From the NCBI GenBank assembly GCA_963971575.1, contig OZ020611.1:54655381-54719380 (forward strand): 64,000 nt of DNA. Reading direction: 5' to 3'. This document shows positions 43,078 to 54,668 of this stretch, one piece after another (position 1 is the first letter of the stretch; each line of letters begins with the position of its first letter). The stretch is from Liopterus haemorrhoidalis. Lineage: Eukaryota; Arthropoda; Insecta; Coleoptera; Dytiscidae. The notes under the pieces were generated by a model. It did not search any database. It was given only the letters and a program-made list of their open reading frames with translations, and was not told where the DNA came from. The translations under genes and the position numbers were made by a program.

Positions 43078-44234
43078 CAGTCTGTTCCAAACGGCTAGGC
43101 GGAACTAAATGGGAATTTCGTTCTTTTAAGTTGTCACGAAAAGCGACCTTGCTTGGGTTATTTAATTTTTCACGTTGGAATGTCAAAATTTAAAATTGCA
43201 ACAATAGGGGAAACTTCCTAAGCGCCCTGATATCTGGTGGCAATTTGTGAAAGATACGAAAGCCACATTGTTTTGTGTTTTATTTTTGTGTATCATGGAA
43301 AAACACAATCAATTTTGTTGTGTGCTGCAATGTAAATCGTGAATAATGAAGAATCCTTCTTAAACATTCCATAATTTACCTAACCTAACCTAAATCGAAA
43401 AAAATATCAATTGAAACGACGTTTGGAGTCAGAGAGAAAGTGGATCGTAGGTTTTTATGGACTCAAAAACTAAAAATGGGCAAAAATTCAAGCCCATGCA
43501 TGCATGTTTGCCCGTTGCATTTTATGGAAAGTGATTTTTTACGTCCAAAAAGATTGAAAAAAAAGCATTTATCGCACCCAAAATTTGCCTAAATCATCAG
43601 TTGATATATTAAAAGGCCCTTCTACTTTTTCAGGCAGAGATATTAATTTTTACTAATATATTTACCATATTTTAGTTGTTATTATATTGACAGACAGTCA
43701 AAAAGAATTAAAAATACAATGAAAAACTAAAAATATCCTTGAAATTTCTTTAGAATAGTATATTATTACACATCTTGTAAATCGTAGATTACCATTAAAT
43801 TAAAAAAAAGCTCGGAAAACAGGAAAAATACAACTCGTGTTCATTTTCACCATGTAAACAAATACACGAATAACAGTTTAATGTGGCTTTCGAGTGTTAG
43901 AGCTTTACCGCATACGGCGGTGCGATCTTAAAAAGTTTCCCCTATGAAACCATGGAAACGAAAGACGCATTCGACAATGTCAAAATTAAATTATTTTTTT
44001 TTACATATTTTAATGACAAAAAAATAAATAAATGGGAAATTTGTATTAAGAATGACACAAAAAATCAAAATGTAAAGAAAATTACATTTTAAAATGATAT
44101 TAACCTTAACCAAAAATTGTTTATTGTAAGTATGATTTACAAAGCTTAAACAAAACGGCCGAAAAGCACGATTTAAACGATGAAAGTAACTAGATTGCAA
44201 AATCTAGTTCCGCTTAACCGTTTGGAACAGATTG
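43078..44234. mobile_element. mariner-type MITE, family C copy 5, split by another MITE
   Basis: CAGTCTGTTCCAAACGGCTA (43078) to AACCGTTTGGAACAGATTG (ending 44234), TA-flanked. The body is interrupted after 'AATTGCAACAA' by a 736-bp element and resumes at 'TGAAACCATGGAAACG', which are contiguous in other family C copies. Confidence 0.85.
43207..43942. mobile_element. TA-target MITE (family H, 736 bp)
   Basis: GGGGAAACTTCCTAAGCG (43207) and, inverted, TTAAAAAGTTTCCCC (ending 43942) with TA on both sides, inserted into family C copy 5. Only the outer 15 bases or so are inverted. Interior non-coding. Confidence 0.7.
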
Positions 44235-44343
44235 TATATGTAATTTATTATAATAAAATTAATGATAAACACAAGTAAATAAATACATACAGAACTTATA
44301 GCAGAAATTTACAGTACGTCATTGTCCATAAGTAACGTGTATG

Positions 44344-44810
44344 CAGTGGCGGATCTACATACGGGCTAATAGGGCTTAAGCCCTGGGCCCCCGATCTGCA
44401 AGGGCCCCCAACCTCTCGGACATATACCTATTAATATTCTAATATTCTATTACTTTTTGGAAGGTGACCTTTTTTTTGCTCTTCACTTAGATTTGTGAGG
44501 TGAGGACCTTTTTTTTGCTCTTCACTTAGATTTGGGAAGTGAGGACCTTTTTTTTTGCTCTTCACTTAGATTTGGGAAGTGAGGACCTTTTTTTTTGCTC
44601 TTCACTTAGATTTGAGAGGTGAGGACCTTTTGTTTTTTTTTGCTCTTTACTTAGATTTGGGAAATGAGGACCTTTTTTTTGCTCTTCACTTATATTTGGA
44701 AACAAAACAAAAATATTACTTTCAAAAATAATCAACATAAGTGAAGAGCATGTGTAGGGCCCCTTGGCATTTTTAAGCCCTGGGTCCCCAAAAAGCTAGA
44801 TCCGCCACTG
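44344..44810. mobile_element. hAT MITE (467 bp) with perfect 8-bp TSD and internal tandem repeats
   Basis: CAGTGGCGGATCTAC (44344) and GCTAGATCCGCCACTG (ending 44810), flanked by CGTGTATG at 44336-44343 and 44811-44818. Subterminal 'TTAAGCCCTGGG' occurs on both sides. The centre is a tandem array (44463-44700). Confidence 0.9.
44463..44700. repeat. Tandem repeat, ~40-48 bp unit, six copies
   Basis: Six copies of 'GACCTTTTTTTTGCTCTTCA' plus 'CTTAGATTTGgGAaGTGAG', differing mainly in T-tract length, in the middle of the hAT MITE. Confidence 0.9.
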
Positions 44811-45197
44811 CGTGTATGTTGAGATTTATCAAAATCTCATTAATACAATTACACAATATGAATAGAATATACTTACGAATGAAAAGTACTTCTTTTAGTC
44901 TTTATATATAACATTGCTCGGCCGTAAACAGTATAGCTAACCATTTTGACAAGATACCAAATTTCAGGTTAAATGCGCAATTTTATATTAAATTAAACAG
45001 TTGAAATCTGCATAAAATAAATTCAGGGGGGGGCGCAGAGTTTGCAGCCGGCTCTGAGCCCGATAATGCATCCACCAATATCCTTACAAAGACTATAATA
45101 CATCGTTTTAAAAGTACGTTATGGTCTTTGGTAATTGTAGTACTAAAAGGTTAGTATTAGTAACATATTAGTACTAACAGAAGTTTTTATGTTCCAG

Positions 45198-45372
45198 ATT
45201 CGATGTTAAACATATGAATTGTTTGACTGATATTATTTACAACAGGAGAAGTGGATTTTCTATACTGTTATACATATGCGCTCTGGTTGTACATTTAACT
45301 AATGTTAAACATGATGATCACATCAGTCTTTATAATTATGTTGATGAGAATACTAATTCCACACTAGAAATG
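45198..45372 (+). CDS. Tmem237: TMEM237-like protein, exon with TM helix 3
   Basis: Acceptor TTCCAG at 45197; completes the split Arg codon left by the previous exon and continues 'FDVKHMNCLTDIIYNRRSG', TM3 'FSILLYICALVVHLT', then 'ISLYNYVDENTNSTLEM' up to ATG|GTAAGA (phase 0). The intron before it holds family C/H MITEs and a hAT; the one after holds the 45.7-47.4 and 47.7-50.2 kb transposon stacks. Confidence 0.7.
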
Positions 45373-46165
45373 GTAAGAATAAGCAGGTTTAGTAATTCTA
45401 AGTCATTTGCTGCCACAGACGGATTTGTTATTTTTTTAAATGAAAAAAATAAATAAAACGAGATTCAAATTATATTAAAAATTCTGAATATCACTTAGTA
45501 ATGGAGAGGGGCTAAATTTAAAATATCACGTACTACGGACGGGGGAGGCATAAATTTAATGTAGGTCGTTTAAAAATTATTACGTCTGACATGGGCCGTA
45601 TCAGGCCCGAAAATAATTGCGGGCCAAAGGTCTCATATTGAACACCACTGCAATGGAGTATTAAATATAACATACAATAGACCATATTCACATACAATAT
45701 TCACATACATGTGCTGCCATCTGACAGCGGTTTCCTTTGGAAATTTTTGGCTGGTTTTACCTCACTATTATTACCTTAATTTTATGAATATTTTCAATTT
45801 TGGAGCAAAAAATATATATTTTTGATAAATATGTACTAATATATACAGTACAGTCCAGACTTTATATTATAGAATAATGTTTTTATAAACAAATAAATAA
45901 AGATTCGAAGATATATTTATAGGTTACGTTTTTAAATAATATGAAAATAGAAATATCTTTAGAATTTATTTAATTAAAACTAAGTAATCATTAATATTTT
46001 GTTTTAGAATACGTATTGTTTTGCTCAAAATTATAATTATTACATCCACATTATTAATTGCATTTTTTTTCGTTTTTTGACAGATGAAAATGAAAAATAA
46101 TAATGGATAAAATAAGAACAACATAATGTTCCTTCATACCATTTAGGTATGGCACACACACTTAC

Positions 46166-46235
46166 AGGCTATTCCAAACGATTAGGCGGAATTAACCGGA
46201 CTTTTTATTTTTGTAAGTTGTCATTAGCTATTTTT
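46166..46235. mobile_element. Family G MITE fragment, interrupted
   Basis: TACAGGCTATTCCAAACGATTAGGCGGAATTAA then 'TTTTTGTAAGTTGTCAT', the end of a MITE whose small intact copy is 52868-53044. The family B element begins at 46236. Possible continuation ('AAAATGATCAAAAGC') follows at about 47215, but the right end was not found. Confidence 0.5.
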
Positions 46236-46282
46236 AGGGTTTTGTAGGTATGACCAAAAAACCCTTATACCGTCATTTTGTC

Positions 46283-46340
<58 letters not shown>

Positions 46341-47180
46341 TCGGTAAAAATTGTAGCCAAACGGCTAAACCTAGAGAGTTGAAATTTGGCATGCTTATAC
46401 AACTCTTTGACCCGCACATAGGAAAAATACTAAAACATCTAAAAAACATACCCCCCCTAAAAATATAAACAAATATGTGCTCATCGAAAACAAAAATATT
46501 TTTTTTAAATTCTGAGTAGGGTATCAAATGAAAGCCCTTAGTACGTGGATTAACGATCAAATTTTTATTTTTGCAAAATAAATTATTTTGACGCGATTTT
46601 TGCGAAAATTGTGCAATAAAAATTTTGTACCATACTCTGTAGCCCAGATGGTTTAAACTAAAAATCTGAAAAAATTCTAAGTAATGTATATTGGTGTGAA
46701 CCGAAATAGTACAACACGAATTTTTGATCAGATTATGTTTTTGGAAAATAACGTATTTTTTGTGGTTTTTGGTTCACAAAGTACAAAAGTTATACCAATG
46801 TAAGACACTCACATGCATAGCGTGCGATGGCTACATGCGTTAGAGCGCTCTTAAACTGGCTGGTAAAACGAAGGGTTTCGAGTTCGAGTACGGAGTGAAT
46901 TTTATTTTTTCTGTTTTTTTTTTGCATTTTTATTATGTTGAAATTATTTTGTCAAAATTCTAGTTATATTTTGACAAATGTTGTATTTAATTTTTATGAG
47001 CGTAAATTTAATAACCAGTCTTATTATATGATTAACAGACGATAAATTATTTTAAAAATATCGTTCATTTTGCCGTGATTACTACAAAGTAAAATTTGTC
47101 CTACACACTCAGCATACCGCCTTCACTTATTATATACCTGCGAAACCCTGAAATGTGTGAATATTCACACTTCACATCAA
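46236..47180 (+). mobile_element. DINE/Helentron-like element, family B copy 2 (945 bp)
   Basis: AGGGTTTTGTAGGTATG start, (GTCT)n at about 46279-46340, a conserved segment 'GAGTAGGGTATCAAATGAAAG', a tRNA-like module at 46820-46895, the sub-terminal ATACCTGCGAAACCCT, hairpin GTGTGAATATTCACAC and the end TTCACATCAA before a T7 run. It matches copy 1 (12351-13447, inverted) end to end, which confirms the borders. Open frames across the GTCT array are not genes. Confidence 0.75.
46820..46895 (+). repeat. tRNA-like module inside family B element
   Basis: GATGGCTACATGCGTTAGAG resembles a pol III A box and D-arm; AGTTCGAGTACGG resembles a B box and T-arm. The same module is present in copy 1 (12785-12858). 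Confidence 0.45.
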
Positions 47181-48103
47181 TTTTTTTACATATTGAAGTT
47201 GGCTTTTCCTGAATAAAATGATCAAAAGCTTCAATCAATCGGTAAAAGTGAAGTGAGGCATTTTCTTACTTTAAAAATTTAATTTATACTTCCAAAATAC
47301 TATTTTAATAAAAAACAACATGCTAAATTTAACTAAAAGGAAACCAACCGCGAGGCGGCAGCACTGAATCCCATTTTGTAACGTAGTTACTAACATATAT
47401 GGTCTATTATATAAATTAATGCAATTATAAATTATACAAATAGAATTTATTTACATATTTTCTGTAATAATCATAAATGTAGTATGGAATAACTGGATTG
47501 TAAATCAAATAATAAAGTAACAGATTGAATTATTTCAATTGTCAGGAAATACTCCTATATGATTCGCTAAGATCTACAGAACGTATTAATGTTGACGTGA
47601 ATTAACAGATTTTTGAACTATTAGCAAAAACAACTATCTCCGAAATATTATTTGTCTAGCCAAGATAACTGTGAAAAAGTACCATGTGGGTGCAATCGCG
47701 TAACCAGTATACCTGTACGCTTAGGCCCCATTTTGCGTCGTTTGTTTTGCGTTGTTTTGAACTTGCGTCGCTCCTAAAAATACACCAATTTTCGCCCTGC
47801 GTCATATATTTTTCGAAGTTGCGTCGTTAAATTTTTTTATTTTAAAATTTTTTCTTTTTTTGTGTAAATTATTTTCATGAGGTTTGGTTCATTAAATGTA
47901 GATGTAGTTGTTATTTATTTTTTTGTTTGTTTTATTTGTAATTTCTGTTTAGGATATTTGTTTGAGGATTGCCCCGTTTATTAATTCCTTCCAAACAGCT
48001 TTCCAAAGCAATAAGCTTAATTGTGCTGATGATGTTGTCGAGATTTTTGTTTTAAATTATCCTGACTTTGATCGAAGCTCTAAAGTAACTAGGCCGATAG
48101 ATA

Positions 48104-48246
48104 ATGGAATTAATTGCTATAAGGAACTTTAAAAATAATTTAAAAAATGCTATTCAGTCGACCATTGAAAAATATTTCGTTAAAGAAAAACCGCAGGAAC
48201 CAGCATCTACAGAATCATTAGCATCTACATCTACGTATATAACTGA
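48104..48246 (+). pseudogene. Transposase C-terminal fragment (Tigger-like), split by insertion
   Basis: Reads 'NNLKNAIQSTIEKYFVKEK' and 'ASTESLASTSTYIT', a serine/threonine-rich tail after an 'IxxFF'-like motif, as in Tigger C-termini. Deleting the element at 48247-49980 with one TGA copy lets the frame run on as 'TESENKEFVVHLLFCV' to a stop at about 50024. An upstream piece ('SFQTAFQSNKLNCADDVVEI', from about 47955) is in another frame, so a frameshift separates them. Confidence 0.45.
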
Positions 48247-49980
48247 GGGCCGAGAGTTCCAGTTCCTAATAAACTCCCTAATAGTTATTAGACACATAAT
48301 ATATTTATGAAGCTAATAAATTTATTGGTGATTTCCAATTTACAAAATCCTTCCAATAGTTTATTAGCAACATAATATTTTGTTTTTGTATTGGTATTAC
48401 TTATGAAGATAGTAACACGGTGCAAGAGGGATAGAGCTATACGTAAATTTGTAGAGCTAAAGTGAGATGAAGTTTTGACATTGAATATTTTGACATTAAA
48501 TATTTTGACATTAAATAGTTTGACTTTACATTCAATGACGTTACGTATATTTTTTGTGTTACTGTTAAAATGACAATTAAATGGCGTTCAACAAATTTTA
48601 CCACAGAAAACGAGGATAATATAGATAGAAGAGGAGTTAATAAAAATAACATTTTATAATACAAAAGTAATTGAAAATAAAAAGACATTTATTTTTTTAT
48701 TTTACATTTCTTAAACAATATGAACTAAACTTATCAACCATTTTCAGCCACACATCTTTATTATTCTGTCAATAATTGCGTCTGTCTTCTTATTTTCTAT
48801 CATTTTTATATAAATAGTAATGCTTAAAGTATTATTTGCAATGTATTGTAATCGTAATTGAAAGAAATACATATGTAAAAAAAACAATGTTTATTAAAAA
48901 ATATATATATTTATATATTGTTCTTTATATACCACTTTTACAATAAATGCCCAAAATATTCTAAAAACGGTTGTCTATAATTTATAAATTCATCCAAACA
49001 GATTGTCGATTGCGTGAAAATACAACTAAAATGTATATAAAACACTAAAATCACCATTATAGAAAAAATATGGATGTATAAAAACTACACATTTGTATAT
49101 TCTTTTAAAATTATACTATTTTTCAATTAAAATTGAAATATTAACACATTTTGCGAACTTATTTTTGATTGTCACGGGGTGGATTCAAGAACGGACTTTA
49201 CTACAAAATTTATTATATTATAATAATTTTACAACACAATACAATTAATTGTTAGAATGGCTGCTGGTGTTGACTGTTAGTAGCTGATGTAAGTCCCGTT
49301 CTTACCCCGGCGTCTCCAGGATCGGTTGAACCATCCCATGTATCCGCACGAGGCGGACACGTGGAGAAGCCCTGTAAACGGCACTCACACCTTGGGTTGG
49401 TGACTTGAACAGCTGGGCTGGTCCTCGGGTAGCGTGCTCACAAAAATGATCGAATGAATAACTAACTACTTCAATAACTGACTCAATGAATCACTGACTC
49501 CCAATGAATAACCGACTAACGACTCTATTCCCTAAGACCATTTTATAACTGTTAACCAGGACACTATGACGTCAGGTCCTACCTCAATTGTTTTGGAAAC
49601 ATTATTCATTTGTGTAATTGTTGGCAGCAATTAAAGACCATAGTCGGCACAATTGAATAATGTTTATCAATACATTAGAAAGTAGTTCAAAACTTATGTT
49701 GACAAACACGCAACACTCTGCACATTCTTTAATTCCCAAAACCGCAAGTCAGGAACCGCGACCTACACGGCCTAAAGGCCGCTCAAGGAATTGGGACATT
49801 AGCATACAATTATATCATAATTGTGACAATATGTCACTTTATTAAGCACTTCATGTTATTAGACAAATAAGCCTATTTATTAGCAACCTAATAACTATTT
49901 CGTGGTGGAACTCTCGGAAAAAAAATTATGTTGCTAATAAATTTATAGGACAGTTTATTAGCAACTGGAACTCTCGGCCC
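48247..49980. mobile_element. TIR element with 3-bp (TGA) duplication, 1,734 bp, holding an LTR
   Basis: GGGCCGAGAGTTCCAGTTCC (48247) and GCAACTGGAACTCTCGGCCC (ending 49980), flanked by TGA at 48244-48246 and 49981-49983. Subterminal 'TTATTAGCAACATAATA'-type repeats occur on both sides, plus an inner 'GGAACTCTCGG' at about 49910. A TNA 3-bp duplication and GGGC start suggest PIF-Harbinger or a Zator-like group. Confidence 0.7.
49170..49828 (-). mobile_element. Candidate solo LTR (659 bp)
   Basis: Plus strand begins TGTCACGGGGTGGATTC and ends ATAATTGTGACA, so on either strand it has TG...CA ends with TGTCAC/GTGACA inverted tips. On the minus strand AATAAATTTTG lies near the 3' end. The interior is markedly GC-richer ('ACGAGGCGGACACGTGGAG'). 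No clean target duplication (TTGAT versus ATATG). It sits within the TIR element at 48247-49980. No internal retroelement genes are seen. Confidence 0.5.
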
Positions 49981-50393
49981 TGAATCAGAGAATAAAGAAT
50001 TTGTTGTACATTTGTTATTTTGTGTATAATTGAATTTTCATGTTATATTTTCTGTTTATTTTTATGAATTAATAAAGTTTCTTTTATTTATGTTTCTTAA
50101 ATTATTATTATTTTTTTTTTTTTGTGAATTTTTGGATATTTCTCATACAAAATATTAATTCACTTTGCGTTGTTTCATTCTGCGTCGCAAAATTTTGAAC
50201 GTATCTACGACGCAAAGTGGGGTCTAGGTGTACAGGAAAACCTGCAGGTCTAGCTTTACAGATTTATGTGTAGGTGGTAAAATGCGCACTTTTCATAGAA
50301 ACATGTACTTGAGTTACTGACATTTCGCGTAGTGCACTAAAGGATTATATCTAAAGTGCTGAAATAAAATTGTTATTCATTTCATTTTTCTAG

Positions 50394-50550
50394 ATGAGCC
50401 AGGACGATTTGGAATACTGGAACACACTATCTTTTTGGAGATCTCTTTTAGCCATTTTTGGTTGGGTATTTGTAGCCCTTGGATCTAGTGACGATATGTT
50501 ACACGTACATCTACAGAGCATGGAGAGATTTATACAAAATCCAGCTTAAA
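50394..50550 (+). CDS. Tmem237: TMEM237-like protein, last exon with TM helix 4
   Basis: Acceptor TTTTTCTAG at 50393, phase 0. Encodes 'MSQDDLEYWNTLSFWRS', TM4 'SLLAIFGWVFVALG', and a short tail ending 'RFIQNPA' with TAA at 50548-50550. It is too short to appear as a long open frame but joins in frame to the exon at 45372. An AATAAA-containing stretch ('TAAAATAAAATATATT') about 60 bases downstream is the likely poly(A) signal. Confidence 0.7.
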
Positions 50551-50639
50551 TTATTTATTAAACATTTTTTTGTAAATACATATCTGTTATATTATTGTAA
50601 AATTTAAGTTAAAATAAAATATATTATGAACAGTGAGAT

Positions 50640-52205
50640 TGAAATATATACAATTAACAATAAATAATTTAGATATACAATATTAAAATTTTTACTGTGT
50701 GACAAAAAAAAGTAACTGGGACTCGAAGCCTAAAGAAATCAAGTTACAAAAAAAAAATTAAGTTAAACTTACGTAAATCTAGTGCTTATTGTAGGGACGA
50801 CGTCTCTCCCCTTCAATATTTATTTCTTTTTAGAAGTTACAAAAAATACATTAAAGAATAAAATTTTCCCTTTCCAGTCCAGATCAAGTTCCTACACCAA
50901 CAACTTTTGTTTCCCAATTTCTGACAAGTAGTTTTTGTTGACTATAATGTTAAGAACAGAACAGAATCCATAGTACAGTGTACTTTTGAAGCTTAATTTA
51001 AGCCATTCGGGTTCTTCCGATACTACCCATTTTACTATCATAACTTACTCTAATGACTTTAAAATATGAAACTAATGGTTACATCAGGAGTATCAATTAA
51101 CTTTTACGAAAGTACTACTTTGTTGGGAAATATTTACAGTCGTCCCACTTTCTCAAAAATTTAGGGTTGAACACTAAGGTGTGCACCTTTGTTTTTTTTT
51201 TACTCGATTTGCAGAGTAGATAGAAAAATCGGTCAAACCATTAGCGTACGACTAAACATCATCACTGTCCCACTGGTCGAATGCATTCGACGTTATTGAT
51301 ACCTCTGAATTATAGGTTATTAAGTAAAGTTCAGCCCTTTATATTGGCTCTCTGATCCTTTCTGCATCTTCCATTTATCACTTTACTAATCAAACCTAAT
51401 TAACAACTGTTGTTTCAAATATGAAGGTGTAGGGATTTATTCTGGTGCTGTCAAAAAAAAAAAGAATTTGTTTTCTTAATTTAAACATTTTTTGTCATAT
51501 ATGTTTTGCCTTTAAAATGAGGCTGAACGGGTTAAGTACGGTAATAATTATATTTTGAATTAATTAACTAAGATTAATGAAGTTTAAATATAAAAGTAAC
51601 AAATTTAAAAAATAATAATACAATTAAAACAATGAATTATTTCTGGTCTTCACATTTGTGTATGGGCTTACTACTAGAGTGACCAAGTCAAATATTGACA
51701 AAGTTGAGAAAATCGCATTACAAGTTCAGGTACTTCCTAAAAATATTAAAATAAAGTAACTTTGTAAGATTTACGCAGTGCACTTCATTAGAGTTGTTTT
51801 TTTTATTATTTCAATGGCCTTTTTTAACCAAAAAATAGTATTTGTTACTTTTTGCTGTCGAATAAGAATGTTAAACTAATTGGTCAAAAGTTAAAAACAG
51901 TAGAGAAATGAAAAATATTTATTAATCACTTCATTAACTCACATATAGGGGAAAAATTTTAAGATCGTAGCGCCACGCGGATATTTTTGAAACCATTCTT
52001 AAACACATACCACTTGACATTTACTAGTAAATAATAGCGAAAAGTGTATCAAAAAACGACAATAAATAAATAATTGTATGCGATTTTCTGATTTTGTTTT
52101 AAAATTTTATAATCAAGTAAGTATACACACGTACTGTGAGGATATTTTTTTTAAGTGACATTACTTGTAAACATCTTAAATACTACATTTTGTAATCTGG
52201 TTTCA
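50640..52205. other. Intergenic AT-rich DNA without recognised features
   Basis: No open frame, terminus or repeat recognised here apart from short A/T tracts. It follows the TMEM237-like gene. Confidence 0.4.
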
Positions 52206-52209
52206 AGTT

Positions 52210-52428
52210 ATGGCGGCACAGTTTTCCATTGTCGATTATTTTAATTATATTGGGAGTTTAAATAATAATTCCCGTGTTGTTTACGAAGGGGTAGAAATCT
52301 ACAATGCTGGGCATATAATATTGTGTGGGGTCACTGAGAAAAACAGAGAGTTCATAAAGATTTATACAGACTTGTGCATTATAATCAAACCCACACACAA
52401 TAACAGGAATTTTCAAGATATGCGATAA
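52210..52428 (+). pseudogene. Fragment of a transposon-linked ORF
   Basis: A 72-codon frame: 'FSIVDYFNYIGSLNNNSRVV', 'YEGVEIYNAGHIILCGVTEK', 'FIKIYTDLCIIIKP'. The 'YNAGHIxxCGV' block is reminiscent of SWIM-finger proteins spread with DNA transposons in insects (weak recollection). It stops without a complete domain. No termini were identified around it. Confidence 0.35.
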
Positions 52429-52867
52429 TAAATACAAAATTGAAAATATTATTTGTAGTCACTATCATTAAAATGTAATGAGCAAACTTTCATATAAGGG
52501 CTCATTTTTTTTCCAATTTTTAAAATGTTTATCTAAACATCGCGTCTATTCCTAACTTCTTGCTTTCCCAATTTTGTGTAGAACCGTACGGTGTCTCATA
52601 TTGGTGGAAACAAATGAAACGATATTTCCGGGTTTCTTCTTTTCAATGAATTGCACATAGGCACACAACAATATGTATTATACATTTCTCAATGATTGTA
52701 ACAAAACTTTAAAAACAAACTTCATACAAAACCAATAGACAAAACGAAATGTTATCTGTCGCATAAAAGTTCATGAAATGCTCACCAGATGGTAGGGTGC
52801 TTAGCTGCAAATCCCTATAACTTTGCCTGAAGAAAAAAGTTTAAAAAAATAAATAAAAAGGGAACTA

Positions 52868-53044
52868 TAGTCTGTTTCTTTTGTTTAGGCGGAACTAATT
52901 TTTGAATCCTAGTAAATTTTACAGTTTAGGTTTTTGACCATTTTGTTTAGCAAAATCCCACTTAAAATCTTGAAAGGAGAACTCATGACAACTTATAAAA
53001 ATGAAAATTCTAGTTGGTTCCGCTTAAACGTTTGGAATAGCCTA
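52868..53044. mobile_element. Small TA-target MITE, family G (~177 bp)
   Basis: TAGTCTGTTTCTTTTGTTTAGGCGGAACTA (52868) and, inverted, TTGGTTCCGCTTAAACGTTTGGAATAGCCTA (ending 53044). Shares the GGCGGAAC sub-terminal motif with family C, so the families are related. The plus frame at 52934-53386 runs through it by chance. Confidence 0.65.
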
Positions 53045-53046
53045 TA

Positions 53047-54425
53047 CTCCAACTCATTTTCTGAAGTCGCTGGTTCGGAAATAGCGTTCCTCTACAGTTT
53101 ATCGACGGAAAGTGAATTGTGCCATCGATGGTATCTGGAGGAACCACGTCAATTTTACATAACATTTACCAAATTTGCTTTTTTCTTTTCAGAAATAGGC
53201 AAAAATCATTTACATAAGTTTGTTCATTCTGTAGGTATATTATTATTTAAAGGTCTACCTGTTAAATTTTTAAAGGTCTACATTTTTTCTATTGTAGATG
53301 TGGTAATTTGCAATAAGTTTCAAATGAAGGTGAAGTCAAATAATCTTAAAATTGTAAAATTTAGACTTGGTCACTTTTCGCAGTAAATCCGCAATATTTT
53401 CGTTTGATTTTGATCAACTGAATAATATGAGTAAAAACTGCACACGCGATATTTTGTAACATAATTAATAGATAAATATTGCTATAGCTATATTTATAGT
53501 TACTTTTATCATCACACAAATTTCCAACTAGAATCGCATCTAAAATTCTAAACATTTATACAATTTGCCCGGTCGACTTCCACTAAGAATATAATTTCAA
53601 GGCACACAAGGAAAATATTTTGTACATTAAGTGTTTAAGAAAGTAATATTCAGCCATGGAGAAATTGCTTTCCCATATTTGGGTACAAAATTAGATCAAG
53701 GAATTTTTGCGCACCATAATTTTATCAAAATTATAATTATATACATAATACACTTTCAATTTTCAATGCGAATTAGACGATGGTTTTAGACGAGTGACAT
53801 CGATTTCAAGCGATTACAGCCGTTCAATTTCTTAATACCTGGAGTAAAAACTCCGGGAGCGCGCTCTGCCAATAATAAGAAGTGACCCTTTGCGCTCCCG
53901 CCCCGCTACACAACTGGAAGTGTGCATAGATGAGAGGACAGTGTGCAAATAACTGTCGACAAGTTACAGAATAAACCGCTAGTGCATTCTGGAGACATTA
54001 TTATTATTACTATTATTTTCAATGGTACAAGTAATGTATATTCTTTTCCAATTCCACTAATAGATGAAATATTGTAAAAAATTTATAACATCCCTAACCA
54101 CCGAAATATAATGTTGGGGGAAAATGTAATGCCTTTATAATACGAGATAGCGATACTAAACCCAAAAGTAAATCGCAGGGGTTTTAACTATTTTAATTTA
54201 AATTTGTATGCCGTGCTATTATTTGGTACGAAGTGTGATCTAAATATAGCGTCAAAATTATTACAAAGCTCAAATACAATCTGTTAGCATGAGTAATGCT
54301 CATACAACAGCGGAAATATTAACAGAATATATTTATTAACAAGTATGCAAAAATGTTTAAACAATGTGACCTTCGACTACTTGATACTATATCAACAAAT
54401 GTAAAAAATCTATTGACCAGGGGGG
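53047..54425. other. Intergenic, nothing recognised
   Basis: No supported gene. A GC-richer patch at 53840-53930 ('GGGAGCGCGCTCTGCC', 'GCTCCCGCCCCGC') stands out, but no structure could be assigned to it. Confidence 0.35.
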
Positions 54426-54668
54426 TGAAACTCTAATGGCACAACGAAAACCATATTACGTTCCATAACCCAACACGAATAGCGCCCCAGTCGCTACCAG
54501 TCACTATAGCTACGCGCATTACAGGATGTTGCTTGTTACGGCTTCTGTCATTAACGTCAAAATCTGTAATTAGTGTCAAAATCGTCTTCTGTCATTAGCA
54601 TTAAGCGTTTTTTAAATTGTGATATTTTGTGCGTAGTTATTCTGTAATTTGATTGTTCAATACGGAAA

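Larger units (their letters stand above)
45676..47407. mobile_element. Family I element copy 2 with nested insertions
   Basis: AATAGACCATATTCACATAC (45676) and ATATATGGTCTAT (ending 47407). Compared with copy 1 (15249-19525) it is inverted: its left part matches copy 1's right ('TGTGCTGCCATCTGACAGC') and its right part matches copy 1's left ('CAGTGCTGCCGCCTCGCGG' complement). It hosts a family G MITE fragment (from 46166) and the family B Helentron-like element. Confidence 0.65.
47711..50235. mobile_element. Tigger-like element carrying nested elements
   Basis: ACCTGTACGCTTAGGCCCCA plus TTTTGCGTCG (47711) and the complement of CCTGTACACCTAGACCCCAC plus TTTGCGTCG (ending 50235). 'TTGCGT' is repeated subterminally. 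TTTGCGTCG termini are typical of a branch of Tigger elements. It contains a decayed coding end (about 47940-48246 and 49981-50038) interrupted by a TIR element at 48247-49980. The exact TA boundaries are unclear. Confidence 0.6.

Noticed and set aside
52934..53386. 150-codon plus-strand frame
   Set aside because: Starts inside a MITE and runs into AT-rich DNA with no recognisable motif; likely chance.
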